NCBI GenBank assembly: GCA_001789205.1
Contig: MFYT01000096.1
Span: 1-64,000 of the forward strand
DNA: 64,000 nucleotides
Direction: 5' to 3'
DNA from: Candidatus Raymondbacteria bacterium RIFOXYA2_FULL_49_16
GTDB taxonomy: Bacteria; Fibrobacterota; OXYB2-FULL-49-7; XYB2-FULL-49-35
Shown here: positions 13,101 through 20,700 of the stretch, piece after piece
Numbering within the stretch: position 1 is the first letter of the stretch
Layout: the number at the start of each line of letters is the position of its first letter
Notes under the pieces: model-generated
The model's input: only the letters and a program-made list of their open reading frames with translations
Told to the model about the DNA's origin: nothing
The model's database searches: none
Position numbers and translations under genes: made by a program

Positions 13101-14701
13101 TGCACAAATTTCCTTAAATCCGAACCCCATGCGCTGAAAACGATCTCCTGGCCTTCAAGCACCTCTGCGGGAAATATTTTGCCGAATTCCGGACCGGGAA
13201 AATGAGCGGAAACAGTAAATATGATTTCGTCCGCCATGCCCGTGCCTGAAGGATTTCCCAAATTTTCACAGGTTATTTTGACATGGTAGTTGCCCGGGGA
13301 AAGTTTCGGCATCATCAGGCTGCTGCTATCTGCACATGAAGTGCAAACCTCGTCTGTCGTATCATTGGTATAATACACATCCTGCGCGCGCGACAATAAC
13401 GTTAATGTCTGCACGCCCGTATCGGTTGGCAGGAAAAGTCGTGACTTATGAATGGCCGCGGTCATACCCAAAGAGGTGTCCTTGTCCGGCCAGGGTGCGT
13501 TTTCCGGTTTTATCCGGACGGTTATCTTAGCCGCGTCGTACGGAGAATTGGTGCTGGCAAATGAAACCGATGCAGGCAGGACCTTGAATGGAATCTCTAT
13601 TTCTTTGCCGATCGCAATGGCATACTCCGCCTGTGCAGGCGTATCAAACCGGAGCGGGTTTAATAATTGGCTTCCCTGCCCATCCCCGGGAACCACCCAT
13701 TTAGGAGAGGAACCGGGCCCGTTTCTAAGGTCGTTATAACTTGATATGGAATACCATATCGTGTCTCCGTTTTTCAGCCCGCGCAGAATAGCATGTTTGA
13801 CCATGCCCGCGACAAGGCTGTCATTGAGATTGCTTGAAGATTTGCCATAAAAGATCTTGAATCCGTTCACTGAAGGGGCGGAATCGGGTTTTTTCCACGA
13901 AAAATCGACCCCATAGTTTATTGGGGCCGCTATTATATTGCCAGGATGCGGCAGGAATTCATCGTTATCAATGCGTATGGTATCGTACCATCCTGATTTT
14001 ATGCTGTAAACATACGGATAACTGGCTTTTATTGCAGAATCATTTGAGGGATTTTCCACTTCAAACGAGGCGAAAACATGATACTTTCCAGGGGACATTG
14101 CTTTTGTATTCCATTCGTAGGCATAGCGCCCTGTCACAGTGTCCCAGGGAATGGCTGTCGCAAATTTATCGCCCGTCCAGTTGGGCAGGGTGTCTATGTC
14201 GCCGGGACAGGTATTGCAAAAGATCGCCGGTGTTGCGCGCAAATCAAGCAATCCCCTTGTTTTGCCTTTGACCATACCCGCAATATGATAGGTTGAAATG
14301 CCGTTCTCTTTGCTTGTCTCGTACATGGTATCCAAGGATACTTCAGGACGTTTGGGCATGAAACGTATCTGGTAATTAAACCCCGCTGTTGTCGTATCGG
14401 CCAGGGAGTCAAAATAAACCGCGTATACGCCCGGCTGGCTCAAATCAAAACCCGCCGCAACGGTCTTCACGTCGCGGTAAGATTCCACACTTGGGTCGGC
14501 GTCCCTGAACATTGAACCGCCCGGATATTCAACCCTTATTTCACCCTTTGTTTCCGCTCCGGCCTCATTCATTATTGCCGTAAGCCTTCCCGGGGACACA
14601 ATGTTTACAGTGCGCCTTACAGTATAAAGCTCCGCCGCTGACATGCTCGAAAGCAGCAGGACCAGAGCGTACACAGATGCTTTTTTTATGTTAAATCTCA
14701 T
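68..14701 (-). CDS. Giant secreted multidomain surface protein (chitobiase-type, FN3-like and beta-helix domains), 4877 aa
   Basis: The start at 14701 is chosen because AGGAGT lies 9 bases upstream and the protein then opens with a clean signal peptide (MRFNIKK, hydrophobic core, SAAE). Upstream in-frame ATGs lack both. After an FN3-like part come many chitobiase/beta-hexosaminidase C-terminal-type domains (recurrent 'IYYTIDGTTPDTGS'-like strands) and at least two DUF1349/concanavalin-like segments (for example 'EAGIMARSG', 'SSDGVNW'). The C-terminal half holds four long right-handed beta-helix modules, each ending in a 'DIDG..R....DIGADE' signature of the choice-of-anchor Q type, plus one DUF1565-like helix. 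No catalytic site was recognised. Expected location is the cell surface or outside the cell, with adhesion or polysaccharide binding as an inference. It lies 58 bases downstream of the 2755-aa gene, so the two are probably co-transcribed. Confidence 0.85.
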   Translation of the reverse strand: MRFNIKKASVYALVLLLSSMSAAELYTVRRTVNIVSPGRLTAIMNEAGAETKGEIRVEYPGGSMFRDADPSVESYRDVKTVAAGFDLSQPGVYAVYFDSLADTTTAGFNYQIRFMPKRPEVSLDTMYETSKENGISTYHIAGMVKGKTRGLLDLRATPAIFCNTCPGDIDTLPNWTGDKFATAIPWDTVTGRYAYEWNTKAMSPGKYHVFASFEVENPSNDSAIKASYPYVYSIKSGWYDTIRIDNDEFLPHPGNIIAAPINYGVDFSWKKPDSAPSVNGFKIFYGKSSSNLNDSLVAGMVKHAILRGLKNGDTIWYSISSYNDLRNGPGSSPKWVVPGDGQGSQLLNPLRFDTPAQAEYAIAIGKEIEIPFKVLPASVSFASTNSPYDAAKITVRIKPENAPWPDKDTSLGMTAAIHKSRLFLPTDTGVQTLTLLSRAQDVYYTNDTTDEVCTSCADSSSLMMPKLSPGNYHVKITCENLGNPSGTGMADEIIFTVSAHFPGPEFGKIFPAEVLEGQEIVFSAWGSDLRKFVQNGDNQYLVITGPGQNFSIPFDSVTKYSETGFTAPISGIPAGTYSAYISSSNGNSDTLVNIIRVMSPSTCPGFVSMRPAWGDTGAVVSFTLSDNAGTDDPAGWNVSLNGLSCPVEWVIDNFVEARVPYGASTGGFLIQRTNPSGPPCSLTTSEFLVGAGPMASIAPSSGLYPNSIAVSVNHSGDTAFIQIGDHMPVQYTSPVTLTPDSPSVVQAWSKDILGRISPVAKAEYKIVPVPVTIAAPNGGVFSSAVSCTLTCSEPSADIHFSLNGSNITSSSPLYTAPFIIDCPSTLKFRAFYNGVAEDVKNVDFTIENPSVFSYTLAYPEASEVYTNKSPYLVQGTLTSGVSNFILINNNAVPVTGGSFQATVALKQGENSITVSSLEGRGLQAYTAILDTKRPIVYASGGRIMGTATAPFFDTLSSSEPANIYYKFTGDPSYSLYENPVYIDGATTMSFYAVDLAQNVSDTITESYDILEGLVIEASPGPGTYPEPQHVALSVPTRGRTHANIYYTIDGTTPDTGSSIYTDTLIVSHDMTIKAIGADAFDTSAIFEFAYGIGVSLDLDTLSVGSGEITAYEWQRDTMSLTGIGEAVGSNSDNCMFAYQKLGGDFDVSFKVLEPDDISPWKEAGIMARSGTGAGSSMVWFSFRHNDGTNLMARAESDSLAVETAIPDIFYGHSAKLRMVKIGAILTALFSSDGVNWTSVGSAEIGQDSVLIGPAFTAENSARMRVTGFKGFNGGALPDGSPVISITSPVSGMYFQSYYVHFEGGISRQTVSGDSVIVYLNGVTYGKLPLFSSQFQKNIDFSHTENFFKVLVEDPLTGQKGLTWFTCDSTAPQVSFSAPPGLYEKSLDLTICLNEPGNIYYSGTNQPYIPLTSPVALTLKPDTVEEYHKYYPTSYTITAVGYDYAGNPSNQISGTFQIAPEFKMFVSPNPGVFYDSAEVSLTCNNIGAYDAQIYFKTGKEAWWSIYGAPVKLRYSDRLEAYASYKTKSGETETFSGLYQIVKAGTLSVLSVGTAESTSGEWTGSRQYRLNSVTAPISGDGFHFGAAVIAAESSFVFVAKPMSVAGGKQGLAVFKSTYSSTIGCLVSVLNDTTIKIVKREAPGGLLDTQILHVGADNWLKSARQKDTVYFYSSKNSRDWNLITAVNMPGIVYSGLSVVSEDTAVTAQADFDSVGMDIDNPHPVLSITQPADTLWTNIDSVQVRGVLSNANIFYVLANGGYVSVGNDNTFSKYVRLNYSGNNQIFIEQPDLALTARANVVYDNSSPAVIVNPSADKGPFSSPLNVHAYCNESAVLYISVNGEEYREVAQGDTILTLSGNAQVQYYAIDRATNQSAAQSQSYTIISPPVSSANYASGTYAQPLNITLAPNRSSAVVHYSLNGAEPGLESPVFTESIYINKYTTLKFFAVDAWGRENVNTKVYDITGEVSFDTTRLTNTTLSSYYWENGRLKIRASGYSSGHPEKEGISFTQFLPGDFRVIFRMDSLPEASFHAGISVRSTIQGLSDSTRKLGALLIDSAGRIGWYKRPYDNGLTTIQPVTANGAAGIWMQIVRSNDTVWASYSLNGDVWTPVPGHLDIAAYSVNVGPVIIPHSPALEEEFVFSHFYGFAGGSAVPDDYSMLAVYENNDHIVTANESYALKGRIFDPGMRPLTNSISPIYVTVNEGELETIDPSGEAPFYNWVHNVQLNEGENRILLSHISLNTRNAYSLTITKDTSTPAISLLPLYHHGVDSIPVEMQCSENAWIYWQIGSKPVDSAYGTMASRTLYVGESGIFQAWAIDNMGRHSETVEHYYDVHENLNSYADPVSRVFSTPVQVSLKSNSPDAVIYYTTDGSLPTDSSAKFMEGYLEFSDYTTLKFFAVDPWSVETSIHTETYIPDWTPYSANLNVGYNEDSNMIEMAINSSIFIKSVEFSISDFTGVLKNWTIDDIYPGEKILELTQNESPELIGAKGDSISVSVRITNCFGQVILKTGTIYRTFSRIHFVSIGSAYDYSSGTIHIAKGSDHATGINTSWLSANRGQGDSIIINNHGFTIKSVLSDTALLLTQSSNETYEGSNYAIKRKFAEFAPWANQNRNLVSTYESEVAVLYNDNVPLVGSSIGDWNNWWTTDASHTLTVTAIGNNRTYGTAGRGATLDCRGYGISTYSHYMTIDGIEIKNINSEYGLFIAGDHSTVKNCVVHDGSGKGISLQYDNTCDSVYNNIVYNLGMTGIYAGPGSMFIANNTVFNCGKGIEAYGNGSSILNNIAAANISGDYVWTGTHTFTDNISGDNSVPANNNKLNVSLSRIAFVNTTPGQYDLHINETSAARDSGSAIIQTDIDGNTRTSPYDIGADEAGGYIPPAPPAHSVPVRYVSIGTKADYSAGSVQVAAGSRIVTGTGTAWLDSSRGQGDSVIINSIGYTIDSATSNTRLVLTQAASASFTGSYSIKRKFRTFAAWEAQDRDLIMADECEVAVMYNDTASYKTALVDGWKTSVAHRIIITAAPGNRHNGVAGTGVVLDADSHVWTIYASNVSFADLEVRNLGSPYGMYIGGRENVVRSCLFHGGTGHGLHVYYAGSSDSVYNNIIYGFDSAGIDIATTEWNFVANNTVNGCHEGIRCSHGNSSYNHMYAVNNISVGNNADYSEVPGSVGFNANDSNNIAGDNSLVTVGAGPHCLNNITLAQIKFVDASAAARDLHIRINSAARNVGADLGACFTRDIDNIVRTTGLWDIGADENTTVDVIAPVITVSGVSENGMYNNARTITITVTDDQDPEPVYTATLNGQAIQTGHLASDEGFNTLIVFATDWANNKSADTVHFTLDFTPPVVSVSPLGGYHSAAFFNSDSSITLSASDNLSEEPYIHYTLNGAIPDNNSTLYSGPLTHIAAGTLLKAIAYDYAGNASAVVSAEYLGCINAAFVSGTIWVDSVCGNDNTCNECNDSLHPFKTIDTAFSRISRTASLTSDLTVKIGRGTYTIESNSGINLADVRTSSNARLTIRPQDFAKKATDMPVLKRAATGTGSNTYIFRTSSFTTVQGLKFAMTGNGGIHSNMCIESYRPATSSNHIEGMIIERNVFDNSGITAGTSIHEIRIYSTGEGSSKDVYIRNNIFYKGKNPITIRENGCCNSGQRDSAYFIVNNTAYDCDGKFLNIMNDGGTGVMAHLVAANNVISSGNDTLFYGTSPYAAGPYAVYNTIYESSPATCAFQGKNGTFFVQGMCDSSATAFLSTGISDSNFLRPSQNDLAVDWANATYALSTDIWGNSRNQGNGPDAGAVESPYTAPVLTLASHTVDQATDAFLEHGGETHAAIFRFRLTPSLGTAVVTRMAFRLWNVLNISQDIINGMELIADADNDGVVDSNETAIGGAGTATINGSTGRIAFSTSFNVSSPANYILRADFLSLGQNDSLRIGLYTDSISIASLKTGSVASAAHREIYTVPQTRYVSVGDKADYSTGSLQLVAGSRTVTGAGTAWAAGNRDRGDSIIVNGTGYTIDSVRNDTALALFTNARVSCSGASYVIKRKYATLQTWALQGRNLIAANQNEAAVLYKDSVEFTVTSQSHIDGNWQTDSTHRIIMTSNARNRHQGRAGTGAAINCMASVWNLYKGNTIIENLEIRNSGGYGMYLAGNCNVVRNCFFRNSAGTGLHVYYDAARDSVYNNIFFDIDSIGIEVSSYGSNFLANNTVYGCGKGIFLNSGNTVTNNACVVNNICWGNGVDYRKVTGAAGFNANDTNNISGDNSILTIGNAQKNTGNVSSAQMGFLYTAAGSEDLHIRRSSIARNTGANLSSFFTGDIDGNTRAGAWDVGADENVWADTLAPSIAISGVLNGYYYNTSKQVSVAVSDETDTNPFLVIQVDGDTVESGHQVSAEGMHAVNVEAWDHAGNTSYDSMGFTIDLTSPTTWATPAGGDYSEEYFNSDSSVTLTASDTLSDILHIYYTTNGTTPSDASSVYDDYYPISPITDGMAIKYFAQDNAGNNSSVATDIYNLEQTQTGPAPHYVSIGTAGNYTTGSVHLTAGSKTVTGTGTAWKTANRGKGDSLYTVAAGGYVIDTVLTETSLRLTRTADSGYSGSDYSIMRKFSTIQSWISTGRNLVSLDQREVALMYKDGSEYARYDIGGSGWVTDSLHTIMLAAAPGNRHTGIQGTGVVINCNGSVWNIYKDWVTLDGLEVRNSGGTYGLYVSGRGDVVRSCIFRDGSGYGIHLYYNGSSDSVYNNIVYGFASAGINISTNQWNFVANNTVYGCNKGIQCSHGNYVYNSMYVVNNIAWGNGVDYEEVSGSVGFNSNDSNNIGKDSSLVTVGPGPHCQYNVTASQISFVDTAAATRDLHIQGGSVAKDAGARLNNRFTIDIDGEIRGIPSDSLWDIGADEKR
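1750..2855 (-). repeat. Beta-helix module C in the giant protein
   Basis: The module begins at 'VSVGDKADYSTGS' and ends at 'DVGADE'. The same order of landmarks is seen as in the other modules: 'YVIKRK', 'AAVLYKDS', 'NVVRNC', 'SVYNNI', 'NFLANNTV', 'DLHIRR', 'DIDGNTR'. It is more diverged than B and D are from each other. Confidence 0.8.
4957..6050 (-). repeat. Beta-helix module B in the giant protein
   Basis: The module begins at 'VSIGTKADYSAGS' and ends at 'DIGADE'. It is closest to module D, which suggests a fairly recent intragenic duplication or gene conversion. Confidence 0.8.
6098..7152 (-). repeat. Beta-helix module A in the giant protein
   Basis: First of the four modules, from 'VSIGSAYDYSSG' to 'DIGADE'. 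It has the same landmarks ('YAIKRKF', 'VYNNIVYN', 'NNTVFNCGKGI') but a shorter tail than B-D. Confidence 0.75.
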
Positions 14702-14759
14702 GATTCGGGTACTCCTTGCATGACCATGATACTTTTGTTTCATTTGTAGTTCCCCACGC

Positions 14760-17700
14760 CTATTCTGCAAGCGGATAATCACCGGGATCCACAAGGTCTA
14801 TTCCGCTCTGCATCAGGACTCCGTATTCGCCGACAACCGGAAAATCATAATATAACATGAATCCTTTTTTATTATTCGCGAAGTCTCCCGCTTCCGCACC
14901 CACTATTACGGGTCCCAATGAAAATGGCGGCACGGCCACGCCAAACACTTTGCCTGCCGCGCCCTTCTTTAAAGCAGCACCCAATTCGGCCTTAACCGTG
15001 AACTTGGCCCTGTTTGCAGCTTCCCATAAATGCACCCAGGCCTCACCCCATATCTCCACACCCCACTTGTCTATTCCGATCTTGACATGGCCTCTGAAAT
15101 CAGAAAAATTCTTTGCGACTCCAACGCATTCATTCCCTTCCACCCACCCGAGAATCACGAGCTTGCCGAATTCTACAATATCTATCTTTTCAACATTTAC
15201 CCAGAAACCGACCTCGCCTTCGGCAATGCCGCCTCCGGCAGTAAAATAGAGCCTTAATTGCAGGCGCCTTCCGTCCATTGCCGCGGACCGGAAACAGTAT
15301 TCCGCATACTCGACCGGCACTGTGCCGTCCCAGTCGCCCTGCTCGTAACAACCCGTTATCCCATTCAAATACACCCCTGTTGCCCCGACAGGTATGCCGA
15401 GCCCGCTTGCCTTGAATGTCATGCAGGTCTTTTTCAGGAACGGGAGAGGCATTGTATCGAGTTTTTCCGCGACTTCAACCACAGCTCCAAGCTCGCCTTC
15501 GAGCCCGGGCAATACGGCCGACGCTTCTCCGCCATAGTAAAAACCAAGGGCCGACGTATAGCCCATAAAAAGTTTTAAATTGCCCAATCCTATCACGTCG
15601 ATAGGCACATGCAGATCTTTTGCATCAAGTTCAACACGGGCCCCGCCTGATGCTACATGAAAATAGGGATCGTCGTTGTCCAGCCTTATATCATTCAGCT
15701 CAACCCTCCCGCCTTTTAATATGTCCGGAAGGATTGCAGTGGCTTTATGACAGGTCAATGCTGGATTTTTAAAATCAAAAGCAATATCTTCAAATACAAG
15801 CCTGGCCCCTTGAAATAACGGAACTTCGAATTTTGTTATTCCCGGAATAAAGGAAACACCGGATTTGGCCACATGAAAATCAGCCAGCTGCAAAGACGTT
15901 GTAAGCCAGTTGGCCGATATGTCTTTGGGTAAGGTAAGCTGGCCTGTGCGGGCGTAAACGCCGTCTTTGTCGAGTCTCACATCTTCAAATTTTACGCCAA
16001 AACCAGACCAGCCGAGTCTTATGCTGTCGATGCTCCCGGAAAACTTGGTACGTTCGATAACTCCGCCGAAATTAACAGCAACAGTATCGATCCGCAGAGT
16101 GCTGCCGGACAGGTTGAAATTTTCCGGGCTAAAGGTACTTCCAAGATCGGGCGTCTTGATGGAACCGTCAAACAAATAGACCTTGAAATTCTCCTTTGCC
16201 GCAGTCAACCCCTTTTTCGCCAGGCCCACGCCGATGGTGTCAACATTCAAATCAAAAGGCATTGGAATATCAGAAAACTTGGTGGTCGCGTTGAATTCGG
16301 ACACAATTCCGTCTTCATTTATCTTAAAAGTCTCTATGGTGACATTCCTGTCCCCGAACCATGGCAAATTATAGGGCGTGTGGATGGTCACGTTGCTGAG
16401 CACGCCGTAATATTTCCCGCTCGTATCCCTGCCAATGGAAACCTCCATATTATTACCAATGCCATGGCAATCAAAGCCGTAGAAATCAAAAGGCGTCAGG
16501 GGCGTGCCTATGTCCATTACGTCCACATCGCCGCCGGATGTCAGTGTAAACGCATGCACGGTAAGGCATCTGCCCTTCAATCCGTCTATCTCAATATTAT
16601 TTGTCAGCTGCGCGGTGATGCCGGAACCAAGCGAAAAACTCCATCTGCTTATAGGATTGGGTATATCACCGTTATAGGACACTATAATATCCTTGTATCC
16701 TATTGTGACAAGCCCGGCAAGTTCTATTTTCCTTTCGCCGCGATGTATGTTCGCGTCAGCTCTTTTCAATCTCGGGGCCCCGGAGCCCATATCAATCATA
16801 ATGTTAAAGTTCTTTACTTCAGTATTTCGCAGGGATTCAAATGCAAAATCCTGGGTAAAGACCAGGCTTCCCGAAAACCCTATGCTGTCCCTTGAAGCTT
16901 TAATACTAGTAAGGGTATCTTGCAAACCGTCAATATACGGCAGCGTATAAACCACTTTCCCGTTCGGCAGGTCAATTGAGATGTCGGAATAATCCAGTTT
17001 GCCTGTACTTATATTAAAGCTCAGATTGTTAAAGTTCGCTGTTGCGCCTTTTAAGGCATTGACCGGGAAACTGTCCGTCAATGAAAAATTGAAATTTTTC
17101 CCGGCAATTGTGAATTTATCGTCAACATACGAAAAAACTGCCGTATCTATGGAATATGCGAACAGCCCGATTGTATCCGATGCGTTAAGACCTATTTTGC
17201 TTGTGAAGGTAGAGGGGTTCATGCCGGTAAGGTTTAATGCATTCAATGTGATTGCCCTGCCGGAAAGTGACGGAATATCGGGAAAACTGTCTACACGCAC
17301 AGTAACATTCTTCAAACCGGCATCCATTGCCTGCGCCCCGGCATCCACCTTGAAAAACATCTTTCCGGACAGGGCAAGATTGTTGTTGAAAAACTTTGCG
17401 CACAGAGGCTTGGTTTCATAATAAAAATCAGAAAGCCCCCTGGCGGTGATCAGTATGCTGTTGATGGCAAAAGCCGCGGTATCCAGAGATGTTCCGGCGC
17501 TGTCGATAAACGCCTCTCCCTTACCGGAAAAGTCAAGTTTTGGAAAATCTCCATACAATGCGGCAGAAGCGCCGTTTGGAAATGTGATCTGCGTATTATC
17601 GCCCAGGTTGATTTCGCATCCACCCCAGTGCAGCTTGAGACCGTAACCGTATTTTGCAGCATCGAGCCATACGGTTCCGGAATCAAGCGATATCCGGCCT

Positions 17701-20700
17701 TTTAGTTTCAACCCGGGTTTTTTATTTTCCCATTCCGGAATGATTTCAATGTTTTTCCCGCACACTTTTGCATTGTCCTTCATGTAGGGCAGGTCAAAAC
17801 AGATGGAATCAATGACGATCCTGTCGTCTTTCAGCGTAAAATCGTACAATTGCATGTTTCCCGATGCGTTTTCCATCCAGCTTGAAATTATTCCGTAAAC
17901 CGGGTCCGCAAAATTAGTCCTGACAATCCGTGAAGGGTCGAATGAATACCGTGCGATGACACTATCCGAGACACTATCCGAAAGGACATCGTTGACCGGG
18001 AATATATCAAGGCTATCGAGATCCAGATTGGTGGTTTTACCGGTAAGCCCGCTTACATTTGGGATACTCCACTTCAGCTGGACATTCTCCTTCAAGGTGA
18101 TCTTTGAACCAGATGAAAGATCTTTTATCCCCTTCCCCGCCTTGATTCGGGCAAAACCATATTTTCCTATGGGGTATTCTACATTGAGAAGTTCAATACT
18201 GGCCTTTATGCCATAAGAAGTCACTTTATGGGTCCCGCTTAATTGTGTTACAGGATTGTCTCCATTTTGATAAACAGGGGTTTGAAAAAGCAGATTGCCT
18301 TTCCCGTCCGAGGTAAATTCAATCAAATCACCCGCTATGATTTCATTTTCACCTATACTGATGGGAAATGCGGCCTTTGCCTGGGTTACTCCTCCAGTTC
18401 CGGAAAGAGGGGATATAATTTCCGTCCACCAACTGGACGATGTATTAAGCTGGTTTGTATTTGTAAGAGCCAGATCGCCTGCTTTAAGAGAATATATCCC
18501 TTCTCCGCCATAGGGAGAACGATCCGGAACAACCCCATCGTAAAAGACAACATACGCGGAATCAATGTCTATTTCATGGTTTTGATGATCCAGGTGCGCA
18601 TGCCTGACATTATATGCCGTGCTGTCGGGTTTTACAGCAAATGGATTCACAACGCCGTTTTCAATGCCAAGGTTTACGCCTGAATATGTCAAATGCATTC
18701 TTTTTGCAACCAGGGGGCTGTTCAGGGAATCATGGAATGCGGATAAATTGCCGGACACTATTATGCCATTCTCCGTGAGCGTGTCCCTTATTGCCTGGAG
18801 CGTCCAGCCGCTAAAACTTGCGCTTGTAATAGGGCTTGTCCTGCCTTTCATGTCAATAGCCTGAAGCCCTCCCAGTTGAACCGCTCCGTATAAGGGGACG
18901 TTCGCATATTTGAAATGATAGCTCCCCGCATCAGCCGTAATTGTATCTATCATCATCGTTTTATCATGTACTTTACTCAGGCGCAGGCCTTTCAGTTTAA
19001 GCGGGACCTGGTTTGGGACACTGTTGTATCTGACATTCGAAAGAAAACTGTCCGAAAGATCCACTGTTGTTATGATTTTACTACCATTCTGGCCGTCTAT
19101 CCAGTTGAAACTGCTTTCCGGCACAGCCATGGTTCTACTTGGAATGCCAAGCGCATTGCACTGTGAATTAAATTCTATTTGAACATTTGCAGGAGGACCA
19201 ACCTTGTCCGGCGCAATTTCTCCGCTTAATATCCAGTTGCCAAAATAGAAGAAATTTTTAATCGCTATGCCGTCTATCGTTCCATTTGAGTTAATTTTAA
19301 AACCTTGCGCCTTTCTGTTCCCTGCCTGGTCAATGGCATGGATGAATATTTCATAAACACTGCCGCTGTCCGTCTCGGACCCAATATTATCGAGCGCGTG
19401 AGTAATGATGTTTTGTTTGTTCCCGGTATAGTCAGGCAGGCTGTCCCGCGTTTCAATCCCGTTGCCAGTCTCTTTTATATATACCCTGACAAGAATATCA
19501 GATGGGTTTGTTGTAATGGCATCAGATGCAATGTTCCCATTCCAATGCAGCGTCATGGCTGAACCGTCGTGTGAAAGGGTGCATGCCGCCATCGAAGGCT
19601 CGGTGAAATCAAGGGTCAATGTATGGAGTGTTGTCCGTTTATGCCCTGCCATGTCCTTGGCATACGACGTAAGGACTGCATTTCCGTCCGTATCGACGTC
19701 CGTTATTGTATACTCAAGCCCATAGCCCGTATCCGAAAACAACGCGCTGTCGTCAATGGACTCTTCATTCGACGAATCGGTCTTTTTTATGGAAAAGACA
19801 CTACGGCTTACATCCCGAAGGGAATCCACCTTCAGATAAACTTTGTATCTCTGCACGTTTCTCGTTGAATTCCATTCATTGCTGCCGGTAAAAGCTGCAA
19901 CATTCGTATTTACTGAATAGTCGACAAGCGGGGCATCCAGATCTACTTTAAATTTAAAGCTCCGCTCCTGTAGTCTTGAGGGAATATTGAGAATATTCTG
20001 CGTCTGGACATCTAAAGTATATGAGTTATTCGTGTCATTTGGCCCAGGGGCCCATGAAATCAGCCTTGACTGGGGAAGGGATGTGTTGAACGCCGTATCC
20101 AGCCCGATATTCTGCAGGGTTATAACAGTTTGGTTGTTCCAGTTTGTTACAACATATCCGTATCTTAAAATGGGGGCATTGCCTGCCGCAAGGGCATGCA
20201 GTATTTTAAAATGCTGGGAGCCTGTTGAACAAATAGCCTGGCCGATGATATTGAAATCAGGGATTTTTGATGTATCGATCCTTATTCCCTGCGAAGTAAA
20301 TGTGATACTTGAGTCCGCACCGCCAGGAGATATTGCGGCCTTCAGCCAGACAGTATATGGCCCGTTCTTGACTCCCGTTGTGTCAAGAGCAATGTTCCTT
20401 TCAGTCTGAGAGGCGGCATCGGACTTTGGTATTGTTAAAACAGGATTACCCAAATTATTAGGTTGCAGACCATTTAATGAAAGAACGCTGTACACCCAGA
20501 TATTCAAACCGTTGTAAATTGTAGGCCCTGTTATTTTTGCTTTTACAGCATTTGGTGTAGATCCAAACCAGAGATTACCACTGGTGTCTATCGCCCCCTG
20601 ATTGCCGAAGTTTACACCAGAAATAACAGGATCTGCCCATGAAAATTCAAAATCCCCGGATTTTTGAACAATGTCTTTCTCTTTGATATTGGCGGTCACG